A DNA stretch of 64,000 bases from Rhodosorus marinus (lineage: Eukaryota > Rhodophyta > Stylonematophyceae > Stylonematales > Stylonemataceae): NCBI GenBank assembly GCA_029953675.1, contig JAMWBK010000001.1:1587001-1651000 (forward strand), written 5' to 3'. This document shows, piece after piece, positions 41,101-54,435 of the stretch. Positions within the stretch are counted from its first letter, which is position 1; the number at the start of each line of letters is the position of its first letter. The notes beneath the pieces are model-generated. The model was not told the origin of the DNA, did not search any database, and saw only the letters and a list, made by a program, of their open reading frames with translations. A program made the translations under genes and the position numbers.

Positions 41101-44100
41101 CCCAAGAAAAGGAGGCGAAAAGAAACTATTTCCTTTGATTCGGACAGTGATGAAGACGGCGAAAGAGCCCGCTTGGCTACTGATCTCAGGGAGAACGTTA
41201 GCGTCTATCAGGCACATACCCAGTCGCTCCTAGCGCCACAGGAGCTTGATCTCGAAAAAAGTGGTACGATCTCCATTTGCACAGAGTTTTCCCGATATCG
41301 ATCTCGAATAATGTACCTGAAGTCTCGTAACCCTCTTAAAGGGACAACCTCTCATCAGCAGAGAAGCGACGACGTACTCCACGCACTGACCAGTCTGGGC
41401 CATCTAAGCAAGCTTTCAGTGGAATTTCGGAAACTTGTTGGTAGCTGCTTTTCTTCATTGCTAGCCAACCTCAGTGATGCGGAACCCGATGAACTGACGC
41501 TGTCCGTCAGGGCAACAGTGTGGACACTCCTTCTCGAATTTGAAGGAGGGCCCAGAGCTGCTCTACGCGACTCACTTGCAGCTTGCGATCAGGCCTACTC
41601 GTCTCAGAAAGAAGGAGCCTCGCTTGTGTACGAGAAGGCGCTGCTGCTCTTTAGGGACGCAATCGGTCTGTGCCAGAGCAAGCTTCTACCCATCAAGAGC
41701 GTTGCAGTAGAGCTGCAAAAAGTGGCGGACTTTGTTTTTGTCAACAGCTCGCGGGGAACAGGTCGGATATCTTTTAACAGAGACTCCAGAATAATTGTGA
41801 TCCATATTGTGCAATCTCTTCGGGAGCTAGAAGCGCTCCATAGTTTCGATTCATGTAGCTTCGTGTCGACCTACCTGTATGACCACGACTTCACAGTGCG
41901 ATGCGTGGCATCAAAAGCTTCTCCGAATATTACTGACAGAGGTCAGCTAATGTCGTGCTTGAACCGGTGCACCGTGGACCCCAAACCGTTGGACAGTTGC
42001 TCGATTTGGTGGACGAAAACGATTGCAGCTGGTAGGATAGTTGTCCGCTTCCAGACTCTGTCGCTTGCTCCGTATGTGTCTTGAATTGTTTTCGGAAGGT
42101 TGCTCCGGAGACTGACAAGATTTTCCGGCTTCTATGCACAGGGGAACTTGCTATTCACGGTACGTGTGCCAGGGAGGAGTGTGTACTTTGGATATATTGC
42201 CAAAAAATCATTTGGGAACCGGCTTCGAGGGAGGTAGGAATTAGTGTTTTGGACATGATCGGGGCGGAAAGTAAGACAAGAAACCGACGAGGTTTATTCT
42301 CCTGCTCGGCTGGACTCTTTCTCAGCCTCTTCTGCCAAAGCGGGAAGCTGGTATCGGACTTCCCAGTAGAAGCTGTTGCTTACTCTGCCGCAGAACGGAA
42401 GAAGTTCTTGTCGGAGTTCGCCGGAGACATAATTCCAACTGCATTGTTGCTTGACTCTGATGCTCATGGAAAACATGTACTGGACGTTGCACGTGTGTTG
42501 CCCTTAGCCAATAACCATACTTGGAAAACCGTGAGATTTTAAGCTACTCGGGCTTCTTCTTTCGCAGGCGCTCTTGAAATGGACTGCGGTCAGTATCTCC
42601 GTGACAACGTACAGCATGTTTGGAGAATGTTTCCGCTGTTCTACTCCGAAGACAGAGCTAAAGCCCATAAACTCTGGACATCTTTGCAGCAAATGTTACC
42701 TGGTATGGAAAGGCTCGAACCCTTGCTGCTCGAGAAAGTGGTGACCGAGTTGCTGTTGAGCGTCGCTCCTGCGTAAGTTCGTGCCTAGTTGAGTAGCATT
42801 TTAGGACAGGGGAGAAACCTTTATGCAATTTTCTAACTAGTTGGTATCTTGCAGTTCACCGAAGCCGAATCCGCCAATGTACAATACCGAGACTGTGAAA
42901 CACGCACTTTGGAAGTTTGCGGGAAACGGGGACTCAAACGTTGCGTTCAGAAAGCTTGTGTCTGGAAAACCGAATAGATGCGCGAACTTAGGTCTGCAGA
43001 TCTGGCAGGTGCTGTCTCGGAAGTCGGGACAAGGCACTTCTCGCCCGTTGTGGACAATAGCAACTGGGCTATTGCTGCTAGTACAGCAGGGGTGCCAGGG
43101 TATGGACGTTGGCCCATGCAGAATTCTTTGCCACGTTGTGATGCAAGCAGCCCGCGATGCACGAGAAAAGGGTGACCGTGATGCTGAGAGTGTATGCAAG
43201 GAGGTCCTGGGAAGTTTATTCGACGGTCAACCAAAACTTGCACGCACGGTTCTGAACGCTTTGGTGTTGGAGCCTTCCTTCCATGACGAGGACATAATTC
43301 GCCTGAAAGGATTAGCTGGAGCAGACCCGAAGGAGACCACACTTGTAGCTATACTGGAATCAGAGCGCAGACTGGGTCGTCTCGGACTGACTATGGACTT
43401 CAAACCGCTCTATGGCTTCTTGCAACTGCTTCGTGAAAGTGCGAGTCTTCTCTCCCCCGAGCTGTCCAAGCAGGCGAGTGATGCACTCCTAAGAGCAAGC
43501 ACGAATTCCACGTCGAACCATGATCTGGGGCACCTGTCGGACTGCTTACAGACCTATTGCTTGGTTGATTCATATGCAACAATTTTGGATGTCACACTCG
43601 AAGAGAAGTTGCCTCACGTTTCGCAAGAAATGGAGTTGGTAGGGACTTTTCCAGGGCCTGTTTTTCATTCACAGAACGCTTGTGATTGAAACTGATTGAA
43701 CTTTATTCATTCGTCGTCTCAGATACGCTTCAAGAAGTGCACAGCGTTTGAGAGCTTGTACGCGATGTTAACTGACGAGCACGTGAACATTTCTAGGGCC
43801 AGTCTCGATGCTGTTCGTGCTATCGTGAGTGACGAGGAGAGAATGCAGAGTTGGGATACTCGATACGTCAACCAAGAAACTTTACGAGAGGGACAGGCGT
43901 TCCGCTTGTCAAGTGAGGCGTTAAAGAAACTGCATAACTCTCTGGAAACCGTTAGAAGAGCTTTGAAGAGCAAGCCTCTTGACGATTCGGCTCTGTGGGA
44001 CCTAGCTGTTGAGAACGTGAGGAACATAAAAGGGTCCTGAATTCTTACGAAGTTAATGCCATCTGCAACTCTGCCCTTAGAATTTTTGACTGAAACTGTT

Positions 44101-47100
44101 CAACTCTGCGCAGGGGGATACGTGGGTACAACGATTTTGCGAGCTCGTTGTCGCAAAGTTCTGCTGGGACGACGATTTTTTGCCTTGCGTTGCTGTGCTC
44201 TGTGGAATTTCAACCAGTTTTGCTAGAGCGGTTCTTCCATGGGCATGCGCTGTTGCGGCAACGAGAGATGGTACGAGATTGAAGCAAAGCTCAGGCCCTG
44301 ATATCCTTTGTCGAGTTTTACATAACATCTAGCCTCTCATACGAGCATCTGTCGTTGCAAACCGTTCCACTGTTCAGCAGACTTTCCGGCGACCCTCGGG
44401 CCGCTTCTAGAAGGCAGAATCTTCCGGAGGTGCAGTGCCTCTTGCAAACGAGCCGCCGTTACAGCCCTGGCGATTCTAGAATTCTCCAGGAACTGCTTCT
44501 TTACTAATTCCAGGAAGAATTCTGTAAGAACTGGTGCTCGCGGAACTGCCGGGGAGCTGTATGTCATCGTTAACCCAATGCTAGCAGCGGAAGCAGCACT
44601 CCAATGCGAGAGGTACTTCGATGCAATCCTCTATTTAGAGACATACTTGCAAAGGATCCGCGTTAACTCCTCACATGGTGGAAGCGGTGTTCGGAGATCT
44701 TCTACCGCAACGGTTCTTGAGGAGGGGCATCGTGACGACGATGCTTTAAGGCTACTCTCCGAAGCCTTGAGCAAGATAAGTGAGGTATGTTGCCAAACAG
44801 ATTACACGAGTTTCCGGTTTACATTCTAGATATCCGCTGTTACTCAAAATGCCTGCACTTTCCGTTCCACAGCCCGATGCAATCTATGGGTTACCAGGGA
44901 TTACCGAGATGGGATTTGCAAACCCTGCACTGCGGGAAAGAGAAGGAGATTATCTCGGGTCGTTGAGATCGTACGATGTACGGTTAACGCGGGGTGTGGA
45001 GCAGAACGTCGTTGGAGGGGTTGCGCGATCTTTGAAAGGAATGGGACTCTTCAACACGGCTGAAGCTCTCTGCGCGGTAGCAGAGTGCTCCTCGTTGGAG
45101 ACGGAGGAGCTCAACGAAACTCGCTTCGAATCTGCGTGGAGAATGTGCCGGTGGGATTTACTCGAGCTAGGAAGCATCAAGTCGAAGACCTTCCACGCGA
45201 ATGTGTTCAGGGTACTCTCGTCACTCAATTGTGGTCAAGTCGAGCATGCGGGAGAAGAGATTGTAAGGTCTACTCTTAACACGATACGCGCGCTAGGTTC
45301 AGCGGTCGAATCTAAGTCGGCTAGAGCTGTTCGCGAGTATGTGACAAGATTGCGCATGTTGCAAACCCTCACGATGGCAAAAGATCCCGAAGCTTCGCAC
45401 TACGTGTTCGAACAGTTTAGTCCAGCGAAAGACAGGGATGAAATTGATCTAGCTCTTCTCCACTCCCTCTCGGATATTCTGAAGAACCCAGACATCAAGT
45501 GTCGGACTGCCGTAATCCTGAGCGATAAGATACGGGACTCCAAGTCTCTGGACAGCGCCCACCGAGCTATGAGCATTCTGAGCGGAAGTGCTGATGCACT
45601 CGTAGGCCTGAATTCCCAACAGCTTTCCGGGCTTGAAGACGCAGTAGTGCTTTTGGTATTCTGCAGAATCTAACCTCATGTTCTTTCCTGTTCACAGCCC
45701 AATGTCTCATTGAAGACCAGAGCGAAATGGAAACTGTGTGAGGCCAACCTTCTATGGGACATGGATGAGAGAAGGGCGGCGGCTCGGGCGGCGTGCGAAG
45801 TTGTCTTGTTTCTCGGAGGTTCACCCTTGGACATGCAGTGGAAACAAATGACAGGATTCGCAGACGCGGACTTGGCCCCGTTACGCTCCAAGGCTTGTCA
45901 CGATGCTGCCCGCTGGACATCTGAGCTGAGGAATCACCATGAGGAAGAAACAGCGAAGGAGTATTTGGAGCTTGCTACTAAAGCTTTTGCGGACGTTACT
46001 GACGACCTCGGCGCAAGCAGCTGCTTCGTCCGGTTGGCCGAGTTTGCGGACCGAAAACATGCATCCCTCAGAGAGAGGATGGGAACAACAGAATTCCGTC
46101 AATCCGACACGCTGCTACGGAAGAAAAAGGAAGAGCTGGAAGCGTGTGAGGGCGTTTTCCAGCACGGCAAAAAAGAGGAGGGAAGAGATGACTTACGAAG
46201 GCACATCGCCGCGTTGAGAAAGCAGATACTTGTCGAACACCAGGAACTCGAGAATTTTAAAGAACAGCTTGAAAAATGGCTGCTTATTTCCGTAGTGCAG
46301 TATTCCAAAGCGTTGAAAGCTGGATCCGCCAATATCAAGGTTGCGTTTCGTTTAATCGCTCTGTGGCTTGCGTACTGGGCAGAACCACGTGTAAACGAGG
46401 TAAGTTACCTGAAAATCAAAATCAGGATGACACGTCTGTTTTGCTTATCTTCGGGAGAGAGTCGTTGAAGAGCGAATATCTGGCCTTTTCACTGTTTGCT
46501 TAAGAAATTTGATGATGAGATCCGAGACGAGTTCCCATGGGGGAAGCTGCTTCCCCTTTCTTACCAGCTAACTAGCCGGATCTCGGTGCGTGACAAATCG
46601 ACCTTTCAGAGGACCCTTAAGTCAATCGTGAAAATACTATGTACAAGACATCCTCACCATTGTCTATGGCACATCTGGGCACTTGCAAACGGCAAGCGTA
46701 TACCAAAAAGACAGAGGGGGGCTTCTAGATATGTCGCGGACGAGGACAAGGTTGGCCCACATCAAATCTAGCTACATCCTATGCCGGGGACAAGGGCAAA
46801 CAGTCTGACAAAAGTTCTGCGTTTACTTTGTTGGAAATCGCTAGGTAGATGCTGCTGAGAAGCTCTTGAACGAGCTGCGAATTGTCCATGGGCCTTTACT
46901 TGAACAGATGGAAAGGCTCAGCGAAGGATACATTGAGCTCGCCGAGGCGGATTTCTCGTCGAACTCCGGACGCACTAGCTTCCGGATGGAAAGAAGCCTC
47001 CTCGGGAGAATTGGCGAACTGTTTCTTGTTCCCCCGTTGACCCTCGCCCTCCCACTTCAGGGGTTTGAACACGATACAGGTACTCCGCACGTGATGGGGT

Positions 47101-48665
47101 TTCGGGGTTCAATTGAATTGGTCGGCGGCATCAATGTCCCCAAGGCCATTTACTGTGAGTGCTCCGACGGTGTTGAAAGAAAGCAACTCGTCAAGGGTGC
47201 GGATGACTTGCGACAAGATGCTGTGATGGAGAACTTATTTTGCATATTGAACGAGCTCATCGCATCGGATAGCGAAGCGTCAATCAGGAAGCTACGAATG
47301 AGAAACTACAGGGTGGTGCCATTGACACCGTGTACTGGGTAGGTCATTTTCGCGAACTCTCTATAGATGGAGCCAGGGCTTCTGTCGTTTTCCAGTAGTT
47401 CAATTGAACAGCCGTTCAGTATGTGTACCTAATTGAAGCATAGCTGGGCTAGATGTCTAACTGTGTTTTTGTTCATATTTAGAGTACTGCAGTGGGTAGA
47501 AAATACAACTCCGCTGTCCGCATATCTCGTCGGTCGAAATGGAAAAGAGGCGAACAGCGCGCATCAGAGGTTTCGACCTGCAGACTGGCTAAGTTACGAT
47601 TGCAGACAGCGACTTCGGAACGCACCTGGCACTATGAGAGAAGTGGTTTATGAGGAAATCTGTTCGAATTTTGGGCCAGTGCTGAGTAATTTCTTCTTGG
47701 AGCGATTTCACAAGGCGTCGGATTGGTTTGATAAGCGCCTGTCATACACTCGGTCAGTTGCTGTCAGTTCAATCATAGGATACATAGTCGGGCTTGGCGA
47801 CCGTCACGGAGCAAACATTCTGCTTGATCTGGACACCGCCGAAGTTGTTCACATCGACCTTGGCATCGCATTTGAGCAAGGAAAGTAGGTTTTCGGTGAA
47901 GGCTGCAAGGGTTGAGGAATTCCACGGGCTAACGCTTGGTATCTCCTCATACAAACACAAAATTCCTTGATCTAGAACGCTAAGAACCCCTGAACTCGTA
48001 CCTTTCCGCTTAACACGCGACGTTGTTGACGGGATGGGCATATCCGGTGTTGAGGTATGGTGGATGAGTGCAACACATTTCACTGTAACGAACCCGGAGA
48101 TTTGATTCTTCTCGAGGTCCCTGGTCGTAAAAGAGTTGTTTGGGCAGCGAAGGAATCGTAATACCATGCTTTCTCAAAAGTTCTCTCTGATTCCTAGGGG
48201 GTTTTTCGTCGATGCTGTGAGGTGAGCCTGAGGCTTCTGCGCGAGAACAAGGGTTTGCTGATGACAGCCATGGAAGTTTTCCTCTATGACCCTCTGTTCA
48301 AATGGTTGCTCTCACCCATTGAAGCCTTCCAGCTACAGGCAAACCTGGGCGAGGAGACTCCTATAAACCGTTTTGGTTGGAAAGTGGTGGAGACACAAGA
48401 CAGAAGCGATGACATCATTCATCTGAACAGCGAAGCTGCAAAGGCCTTGTTGCGAATCAACGACAAGCTGCAGGTGATGCGAGCAGAGCAGAAAAAGATC
48501 TTGAATGCTACATATCCGTTAACATCTTCTATCTGCCCGTCCTTCCAGGGCTACGATGGGAACGAGGTCACTACCGTGGAGGGCCAGGTGCATACGCTCA
48601 TTACAGACGCCTCGGATCCAAAACTCCTGTCCCACATGTTTGATGGGTGGGCTCCTTGGGTCTAG
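38175..48665 (+). CDS. ATM: ATM/Tel1-type PI3K-like protein kinase (multi-exon)
   Basis: Complete PIKK gene. Exon 1 (38175-38432, donor AGAGCG|GTGAGT) carries a TAN-like motif ([19 protein letters not shown]). Exon 2 starts near 38657. The main HEAT-repeat exon is about 40020-42084. Coding pieces follow at 42081-42542, 42579-42776, 42841-43689, 43725-44040, about 44113-44330, 44330-44500 and 44520-44780 (FAT domain start, [19 protein letters not shown]), then 44830-45673, 45700-46400, 46500-46770 and 46860-47340. The kinase domain has [18 protein letters not shown] (47185-47240), [11 protein letters not shown] (47482-47515), [19 protein letters not shown] (catalytic loop, about 47780-47835) and [14 protein letters not shown] (DFG equivalent). 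Next are [20 protein letters not shown] (47973-48030) and the FATC end EGQVHTLI...[13 protein letters not shown] with stop at 48663-48665. ATM phosphorylates SQ/TQ sites at DNA double-strand breaks. The protein is roughly 2,900 residues. Most inner exon borders are approximate. Confidence 0.9.
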
Positions 48666-49949
48666 GCTTCAGGAATTGAAACGTATCGATGGGTGCTGGG
48701 TTGGGAGGGGGTCCAGAGAGTCCCGATCAAACGTGCTAAGAGCTGACGATTTGGTGTCTTATGCACATAGAGTAACCAACAAGGTTAAACAGGAGCAAGT
48801 GTTTTTTCGCTATAGTTTGCGGTTTGGTCCATGCTTGGACCAAACTGGAAATTTCTGGTCAACCAAACTACAGCAACCAAACTACAGGATCTTGCCCTAA
48901 AACGTTTGAAGCCGCGAGCTCAGTCTACGAGTTTCGTCACCCCTTCTGCGTGGACCCATGGGCTGAGAAACAGTACCCGCTCTCCCCCCGGCGCAAAGGC
49001 TTAGTAGCCCTGTGGTATGGCTCGACAGCAGCGCCAACTTTCATGACCCAGCGCTGAGATGGGCAAAACTACCTGCATTCACTGCTCATGTCGGTCCTTG
49101 CGCATGGTGGATATTGTTTTACGTCGGAGACAGTGTAGATAGCCCTCCTACATCTTGTGCGCATTGAGACTGTCGTTGATTGGCCTTTTCAGAGGCCCAA
49201 AACCCCCCCAACTTAGAGACATGCAAGTGCTCTGACAGCGTTCTGTCTGGGAACACGCAGCACATTGCACAGTTGCCAATCGGCTCTCTGAACAAAGTGA
49301 CCTGAATTGGAAATTCAGCCTCGGCGAAACGAACGTCCATGGAGAAACGAGTCGAACAGAACTAACTGGCCGTCAGCACAAAACAACCCAGCGAGAGTAA
49401 CTGTATCCTTTATTGGTGGGCAGCTGCCTAATTTGCAGCGCCCACTAGTTCGACAATCATCTACGGAAAAGGATTGGGCTTAACCCCGCACTCCGGGGCC
49501 AACGTCGCCCCGGCGAAATTGATGGAATTGATTTAGTCCATACGTAATGCCGTTATACCTCGCGCGCGGCCTCTATATGTACTATGACTTTGCAACTGCT
49601 TAGGCTTCTCGTCCCTCTGTCTGTACCCCCCCCAACCAGCCATTCTCAAGGGTTGATAAAAGGAAAAATTGCGGGAAAACCGGTCAATTCTTGAATTTTG
49701 TTATTTTTAAGTGATTGGCCGCTTGCAAGCGGTCGGCTCTAATGCGCGCGGGGGGAAATCCGAATGTGGTGAGCAATTGTCGTAAATGTCCAAGCAAGCG
49801 AAAACCCTAACCATGATCATGTAGTCTGAGGCTGGACTAGAGGTTGCGGGGGGGGGGGGAAGAGATTTTCAGGTGGGTGCGGCTTCGGAGGTCTTTTCAA
49901 GCAGTCTGAGTCCCGAGATTACACTGGGAAATCTCAGCAGGAGGCGAGA
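48666..49949. other. Intergenic between ATM and CTP synthase
   Basis: No supported gene. A hairpin lies at 48822-48845 (GTTTGGTCCA, loop TGCT, complement), followed by two more ACCAAACT copies, about 160 bp past the ATM stop. A G-run of about ten lies near 49849-49858, roughly 90 bp upstream of the CTP synthase start. The last 30 bp (TCAGCAGGAGGCGAGA) lead directly into the ATG. Confidence 0.5.
48822..48845. repeat. 10-bp-arm hairpin downstream of ATM
   Basis: GTTTGGTCCA-TGCT-TGGACCAAAC, followed by further CCAAACTACAG repeats to about 48890. Possibly in the ATM 3' UTR; function unknown. Confidence 0.7.
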
Positions 49950-52343
49950 ATGAAGTACGTGGTGGTTTCCGGCGGCGTGATTTCCGGCATCGGCAAAGGT
50001 CTTACGGCCTCATCCGTCGGGGTGCTGCTCAAATCCTGTGGGTACAAAGTTACAGCCATAAAAATCGACCCTTACATTAACATAGATGCTGGTACAATGT
50101 CCCCGTTCGAGCACGGAGAGGTGAACAAGAGAATTTTTTTCTGCTCGTCCTCAGTTTAGCTCATGTGTCCGGCTTGAACTGACCGATGTACTGCTCTGAA
50201 AAGGTGTTCGTTCTCAATGACGGTGGGGAGGTGGACCTGGATCTTGGCAATTACGAAAGGTTCCTGGATGTGACTCTTTCGAGAACGAGCAACATTACAA
50301 CTGGAAAAGTTTACCAGGAGGTACGCTTACACGGTTCATTCGTAGCTATTGATAGCAGACAGAGACCGGTATCATTAACCAAGGATGCTACCCCTTTTGC
50401 AGGTGATCGAGCGCGAAAGACGAGGAGATTACCTGGGAAAGACGGTCCAGGTGATTCCGCACGTGACAGATTGCATCCAGAACATGATCGAGAAATCCGC
50501 CGAAAACGCAGAGAAACCTGAGATATGTGTTATCGAACTGGGAGGCACTGTTGGAGATATTGAATCAATGCCGTTTGTCGAAGCACTCCGCCAACTCAAG
50601 TACGCAGTATTCTCTTAAGGACGAGCTTGCCATTGATGCTTCGTACTTCAAGAAAGTCAGAAATGCTTAACCCTCTCCTTCAAACTGGTCCAGATATCGA
50701 GTGGGGGATGAAAACTTCTGCTCGATATTCGTATCCCTCGTCCCGCAGCTCGGCGTTGTGGGAGAGCAGAAGACGAAGCCTACGCAACACGGAGTGAAGA
50801 ATCTCACCTCTATGGGGCTAGGACCGCAGATCATTGTTTGTCGCTCGGAACAGCCACTGCTGAACGAGACCAAGCGAAAGCTTGGATTATTCTGCCAAGT
50901 TCCACCTGAGGCAGTGGTTTCGGTTCACGACGTGAAGAACACATATAATATTCCTCTTATGCTACAAAGCCAAGGTGAATCTTCCGTCCCTCGCCGTGTC
51001 CGAATATCGTTTGGAAGTTTTTCCTTACTGACCTTCACACGGAACCCGATTGTACTAAATCAGGAGTTACCAACCAACTTATCAAGGCACTCCGCCTAGT
51101 TTGGAGACTTCCTTCCTTGTTGGAGGGCTGGTCGCAAATGGCTTGCTCAGTTGACGAAAGCGCCAAAGAAGTGTCGATCGCGCTGGTTGGCAAGTACACA
51201 GGATTGGCGGACTCTTACATCTCTGTGGTGAAGGCAGTTGAGCATGCGGGCATGGCTGTACGCCGGAAAGTCAGCATCAACTGGGTGGAAAGCAGTGCTT
51301 TGGAGTCAGTGCGTGAGGTACGTGCACCTTGAGTGAGCGCGAGTGCTGCCTTTTCATGTCTGTGTCCTCCGTCCCTATTGCTGTTTTCCACTACATGCGC
51401 TGAATAGTAGGTTGCAATGAACGCTTTAGGACGAGGATCCAGCGACACTGAAAGAGATGCAAGCGGCTCGGGAAGCCGCTTGGAAAACGCTCATGGAATC
51501 TGACGGCATAATTGTCCCGGGTGGGTTTGGTGATCGAGGTGTTGAAGGAAAGATGTTAGCAGCCAAGTACGCGCGAGAGAATCTCATACCATTTTTAGGA
51601 ATATGTCTCGGTATGCAGCTTGCGGCTGTGGAGGCCGCCAGGAATCTTCTGAAGATCCCGAAGGCGAACTCGGAAGAATTCGAGGCGAACGGGAAGGAAA
51701 GCGTGATTATCTATATGCCAGAAGTTGACCGAGAGCACCTGGGGGGGACGATGCGCCTGGGTGCGAGAAAAACTGTTCTTCGAGAAAGCGATTGCATGGC
51801 AGCGTGGTTGTACGGGAAGAGCGATATCTGGGAGCGCCATAGGTATGGTGATTTAGCAAGCTGTTTTGTTCGATCACGAAGCCGTTGGCCCTTCTAATGT
51901 ATAGTTCAATTGAACCTGACTTCTCAATCCTAGACACCGATATGAGGTTAACCCAGACTATGTCGAGAGACTTGAAAAGTGTGGAGTTCACTTCGTGGGG
52001 ACTGATGAAAACATGGTTAGAATGGAAATTCTCGAGAGGAAAGATCATCCCTTCTTCTTCGCAACGCAGTTCCACCCTGAGTACCTGACCAGACCTGGAA
52101 AACCGTCACCTCCTTTTCTGGGGCTTATTATGGCAGCAGCGAAGCTCCCCCTGGATCGGAACACGATCCAGTCGAGCCTTGAAAGAATTTCAAAGGAGGT
52201 TAGTCTGAGCTTTGCAGCGCAGTGCCAACGTCGAAAAGCTCGGCAACAGCGCTTACAGTTTCTCCTTTGCTTCCTTTCTTGTGCCCCTTTATTAGAATCC
52301 GTGGCTCGACGTTGAGAACAAGAAGGATAAATGGTCAATTTAA
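49950..52343 (+). CDS. CTP synthase, glutamine-hydrolysing (8 exons)
   Basis: Eight exons with agreeing phases: 49950-50120, 50204-50320, 50403-50599, 50694-50974, 51064-51317, 51430-51842, 51934-52198, 52296-52343; 581 residues (the animal enzyme has about 590). It converts UTP, ATP and glutamine to CTP in pyrimidine synthesis. Synthetase domain: [19 protein letters not shown] (P-loop-like), [40 protein letters not shown], and [14 protein letters not shown]. Glutaminase domain: [14 protein letters not shown], the nucleophile motif [10 protein letters not shown] (Cys), and the His/Glu pair in [27 protein letters not shown] is formed across the exon 6-7 junction, which supports that splice. 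The C-terminal regulatory tail of animals is short or absent. Confidence 0.95.
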
Positions 52344-52924
52344 GTTGTTTTGGTAATTAGCAGATGGTGAACATGGTGCGTTGTACAATTCTCGCGCAGC
52401 TAGTCAAAGACAATCGGCAAGGGGATCCGACGCATAGGCAGCTTCCGGAGCTGTTGAACATCAAGCTCTGACCGATGTACGACTGGAGTGAACTTTTTTT
52501 GATTTTTCGTAGACCTGCTCCGTTCAGATTTGCAGAACCACGTAGGGGAGAAAAACAAACCAGTTCTAGAAAGTGTAACAACTTTCGCTGCGATGTAAAG
52601 ATAAAGCCGTGGAGTCGTTTCCCACGGACAGCTTAGCCCTTTGTTTCCACTGAAGAGAATTTCACAGCGATCCCTTCGATATTTGAGTCCACCGGATCTC
52701 GTAGATGGAACAACACTAGGGAGAACGCCGCAATTATGGGGCTGTTTGATCTACCGAGTGAAAAAAAAAGGCTAGTTTCTCCTGGAGATTCTCCGAAGGC
52801 TTAATCTGTTTTGCAGCACCTCGCTTCAGAACCTCGGCTGCCAGAGACCTTACGCATTTCAGGGGTTCACTAACCAACAGGATCTGCGAGAATTAGCCGC
52901 TCTTCGGTGGCGCATAAGGATTCT
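52344..52924. other. Intergenic, no gene seen
   Basis: Nothing with recognisable coding or repeat content apart from short A runs; presumably the CTP synthase 3' flank and the promoter of the next gene. Confidence 0.4.
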
Positions 52925-53423
52925 ATGGATCCTGCAGCAGTGCAGCGAGAACCAACAGAAGCAGCGGACGCTGTCTTTAAGAAGAACGTTGAAGATTTAA
53001 CGGAGGTGGAGATGGAAAGGTAACACCTGCGAGTGAGAAAGCTCGCTCTGATCATCACACAGCCATCATGCATGAGTTCCCGCGACGTGTCTCAGGTCGT
53101 CTATTCTTCGTTTGTTTTGTACCGACTCTGATTCTCATGCGCGTCGCGAAGAGAAAAACAAGAACTCACCGTTTCCATTCAGAAGCTGAGAGAATCAAAC
53201 AAGGAAATCAAGGATTTCGATCCTCAAGGTATGCTTCAAACCACTGAATGCTCCTATTCCGTAAGAGGCTGAAGAACGCGACCCGCGTTTGTGAGCAACC
53301 GCAGGACAGGATGAAGAGCTGGTGATGGCGATCAAAGAAAATTTGGAAGTTATTGTGAGGAGAGAGCAGCGCCTCGAAAACATTGAAAAAAGGCTTGTGA
53401 AAGTCTCTGGGTTGGAACTTTGA
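52925..53423 (+). CDS. Small three-exon coiled-coil protein, Tma17/Adc17-like (tentative)
   Basis: Built from three short exons with matching phases: 52925-53019, 53152-53228, 53305-53423, giving 96 residues. No single exon is long enough to stand out, so the case rests on phase agreement, consensus-like borders (GGAAAG|GTAACA, CGCGAAG|A, CTCAAG|GTATGC, CCGCAG|GA) and a sensible protein. The N-terminus is acidic (MDPAAVQREPTEAADAVFKK). A heptad-rich middle follows (ELTVSIQKLRESNKEIKDFD), then EELVMAIKENLEVIVRREQR and a basic end. The pattern 'L-x-x-SN-x-E-(I/L) ... AI-x-EN ... I' recalls the small proteasome-assembly chaperone Tma17/Adc17. That is a weak, memory-based comparison. Confidence 0.55.
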
Positions 53424-54435
53424 GAGTCTGAATCAAGCTTGCAAAGGCTCTTCAACTTTGGCTACTGTCAGTTGGAAGGAGCGTAAAGATAAAAGTCTTG
53501 AGCAAGTGCGCGCACAACAGGCTGTTCACGGGCGGTTCATCCTTAGTCCCTGTAGATGCCCTTTGGCATGGATACGTCTCATCTCAAAACCTCATCATCC
53601 TACGTCAAGGCTAAACACGCAGTGGTGTTGCACCAAACGTGAGATGCGGCACGGACAGAACCGCATACCACATTAACACGCCGCGAACGCAGCGCCGGAC
53701 TCATGCCCCTGCCGAGAAGGGCACAGGAGCGTAGGCTTGATGCGACTCCAAACCTAGTCCCCTTCATGAGAGCCGATCTAGTAGACGCTCGGGAGCGGAG
53801 AATTATGCAGTCTGGGCCACCGCAACACAAGACCAGCAAATTTAGTCCGTACCGGAACTTGTACCTACGAGGCGCACTTTTGGTCAATCGTGAAGGTGAT
53901 CCATTCTCGTGGACATCGGCCAGACTCGACTGCCTGGTTCATTAGCCAGATTGGGGTTGCCCAGAAAGTTGGGTGGAAAGCTGGTTGTCCTGAGTAATGA
54001 ACCGAGCGCAAATATGGCCTTTCGTTGTCAACGCGTCCAGATGAGAGTGTAGTGAGTGCACCCTGGGTCCAGTCAGGCCCGGAGCTTGTTCAGCGAGAGT
54101 TTCAACCTCGTCCTCGCGGAATCCGACGGGGAGTCCGAATCCGTTTCTGCATCTGGTCACATGGATTTAAATTCTTTCAATTTACTCCGTGCGGCAACAT
54201 ACCCCCACACCGTAACCGTCCTCCTTGCAATGACGACTAGAAGGCAACGAGTCTTAATCCATTTCAAAAAAGCCCGTACACATGGATTCAAGTGCTTTCA
54301 ATTTACTTCACGCTGCAAACATAGACCGTTGTACCTACGAAGACCGTGACAAACTTATACAAACTAACTGCCAAGAGAGCACTAACCAAACCTCTATTAA
54401 CCGTGAAATAATATTTTAGCTTCCGGACGATCAAA
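53424..54435. other. Non-coding with a 121-bp-period duplication
   Basis: No supported gene. CACATGGATTTAAATTCTTTC...CAACATA (54158-54201) returns in diverged form at 54279-54323. Confidence 0.55.

Noticed and set aside
44337-44567. 76-codon minus-strand ORF inside ATM
   Set aside because: The plus strand here reads as ATM sequence ([20 protein letters not shown]), so the antisense frame is a shadow.
53458-53945. Two overlapping ORFs of 70-80 codons after the small coiled-coil gene
   Set aside because: No features, and both strands are equally open; not supportable as genes.
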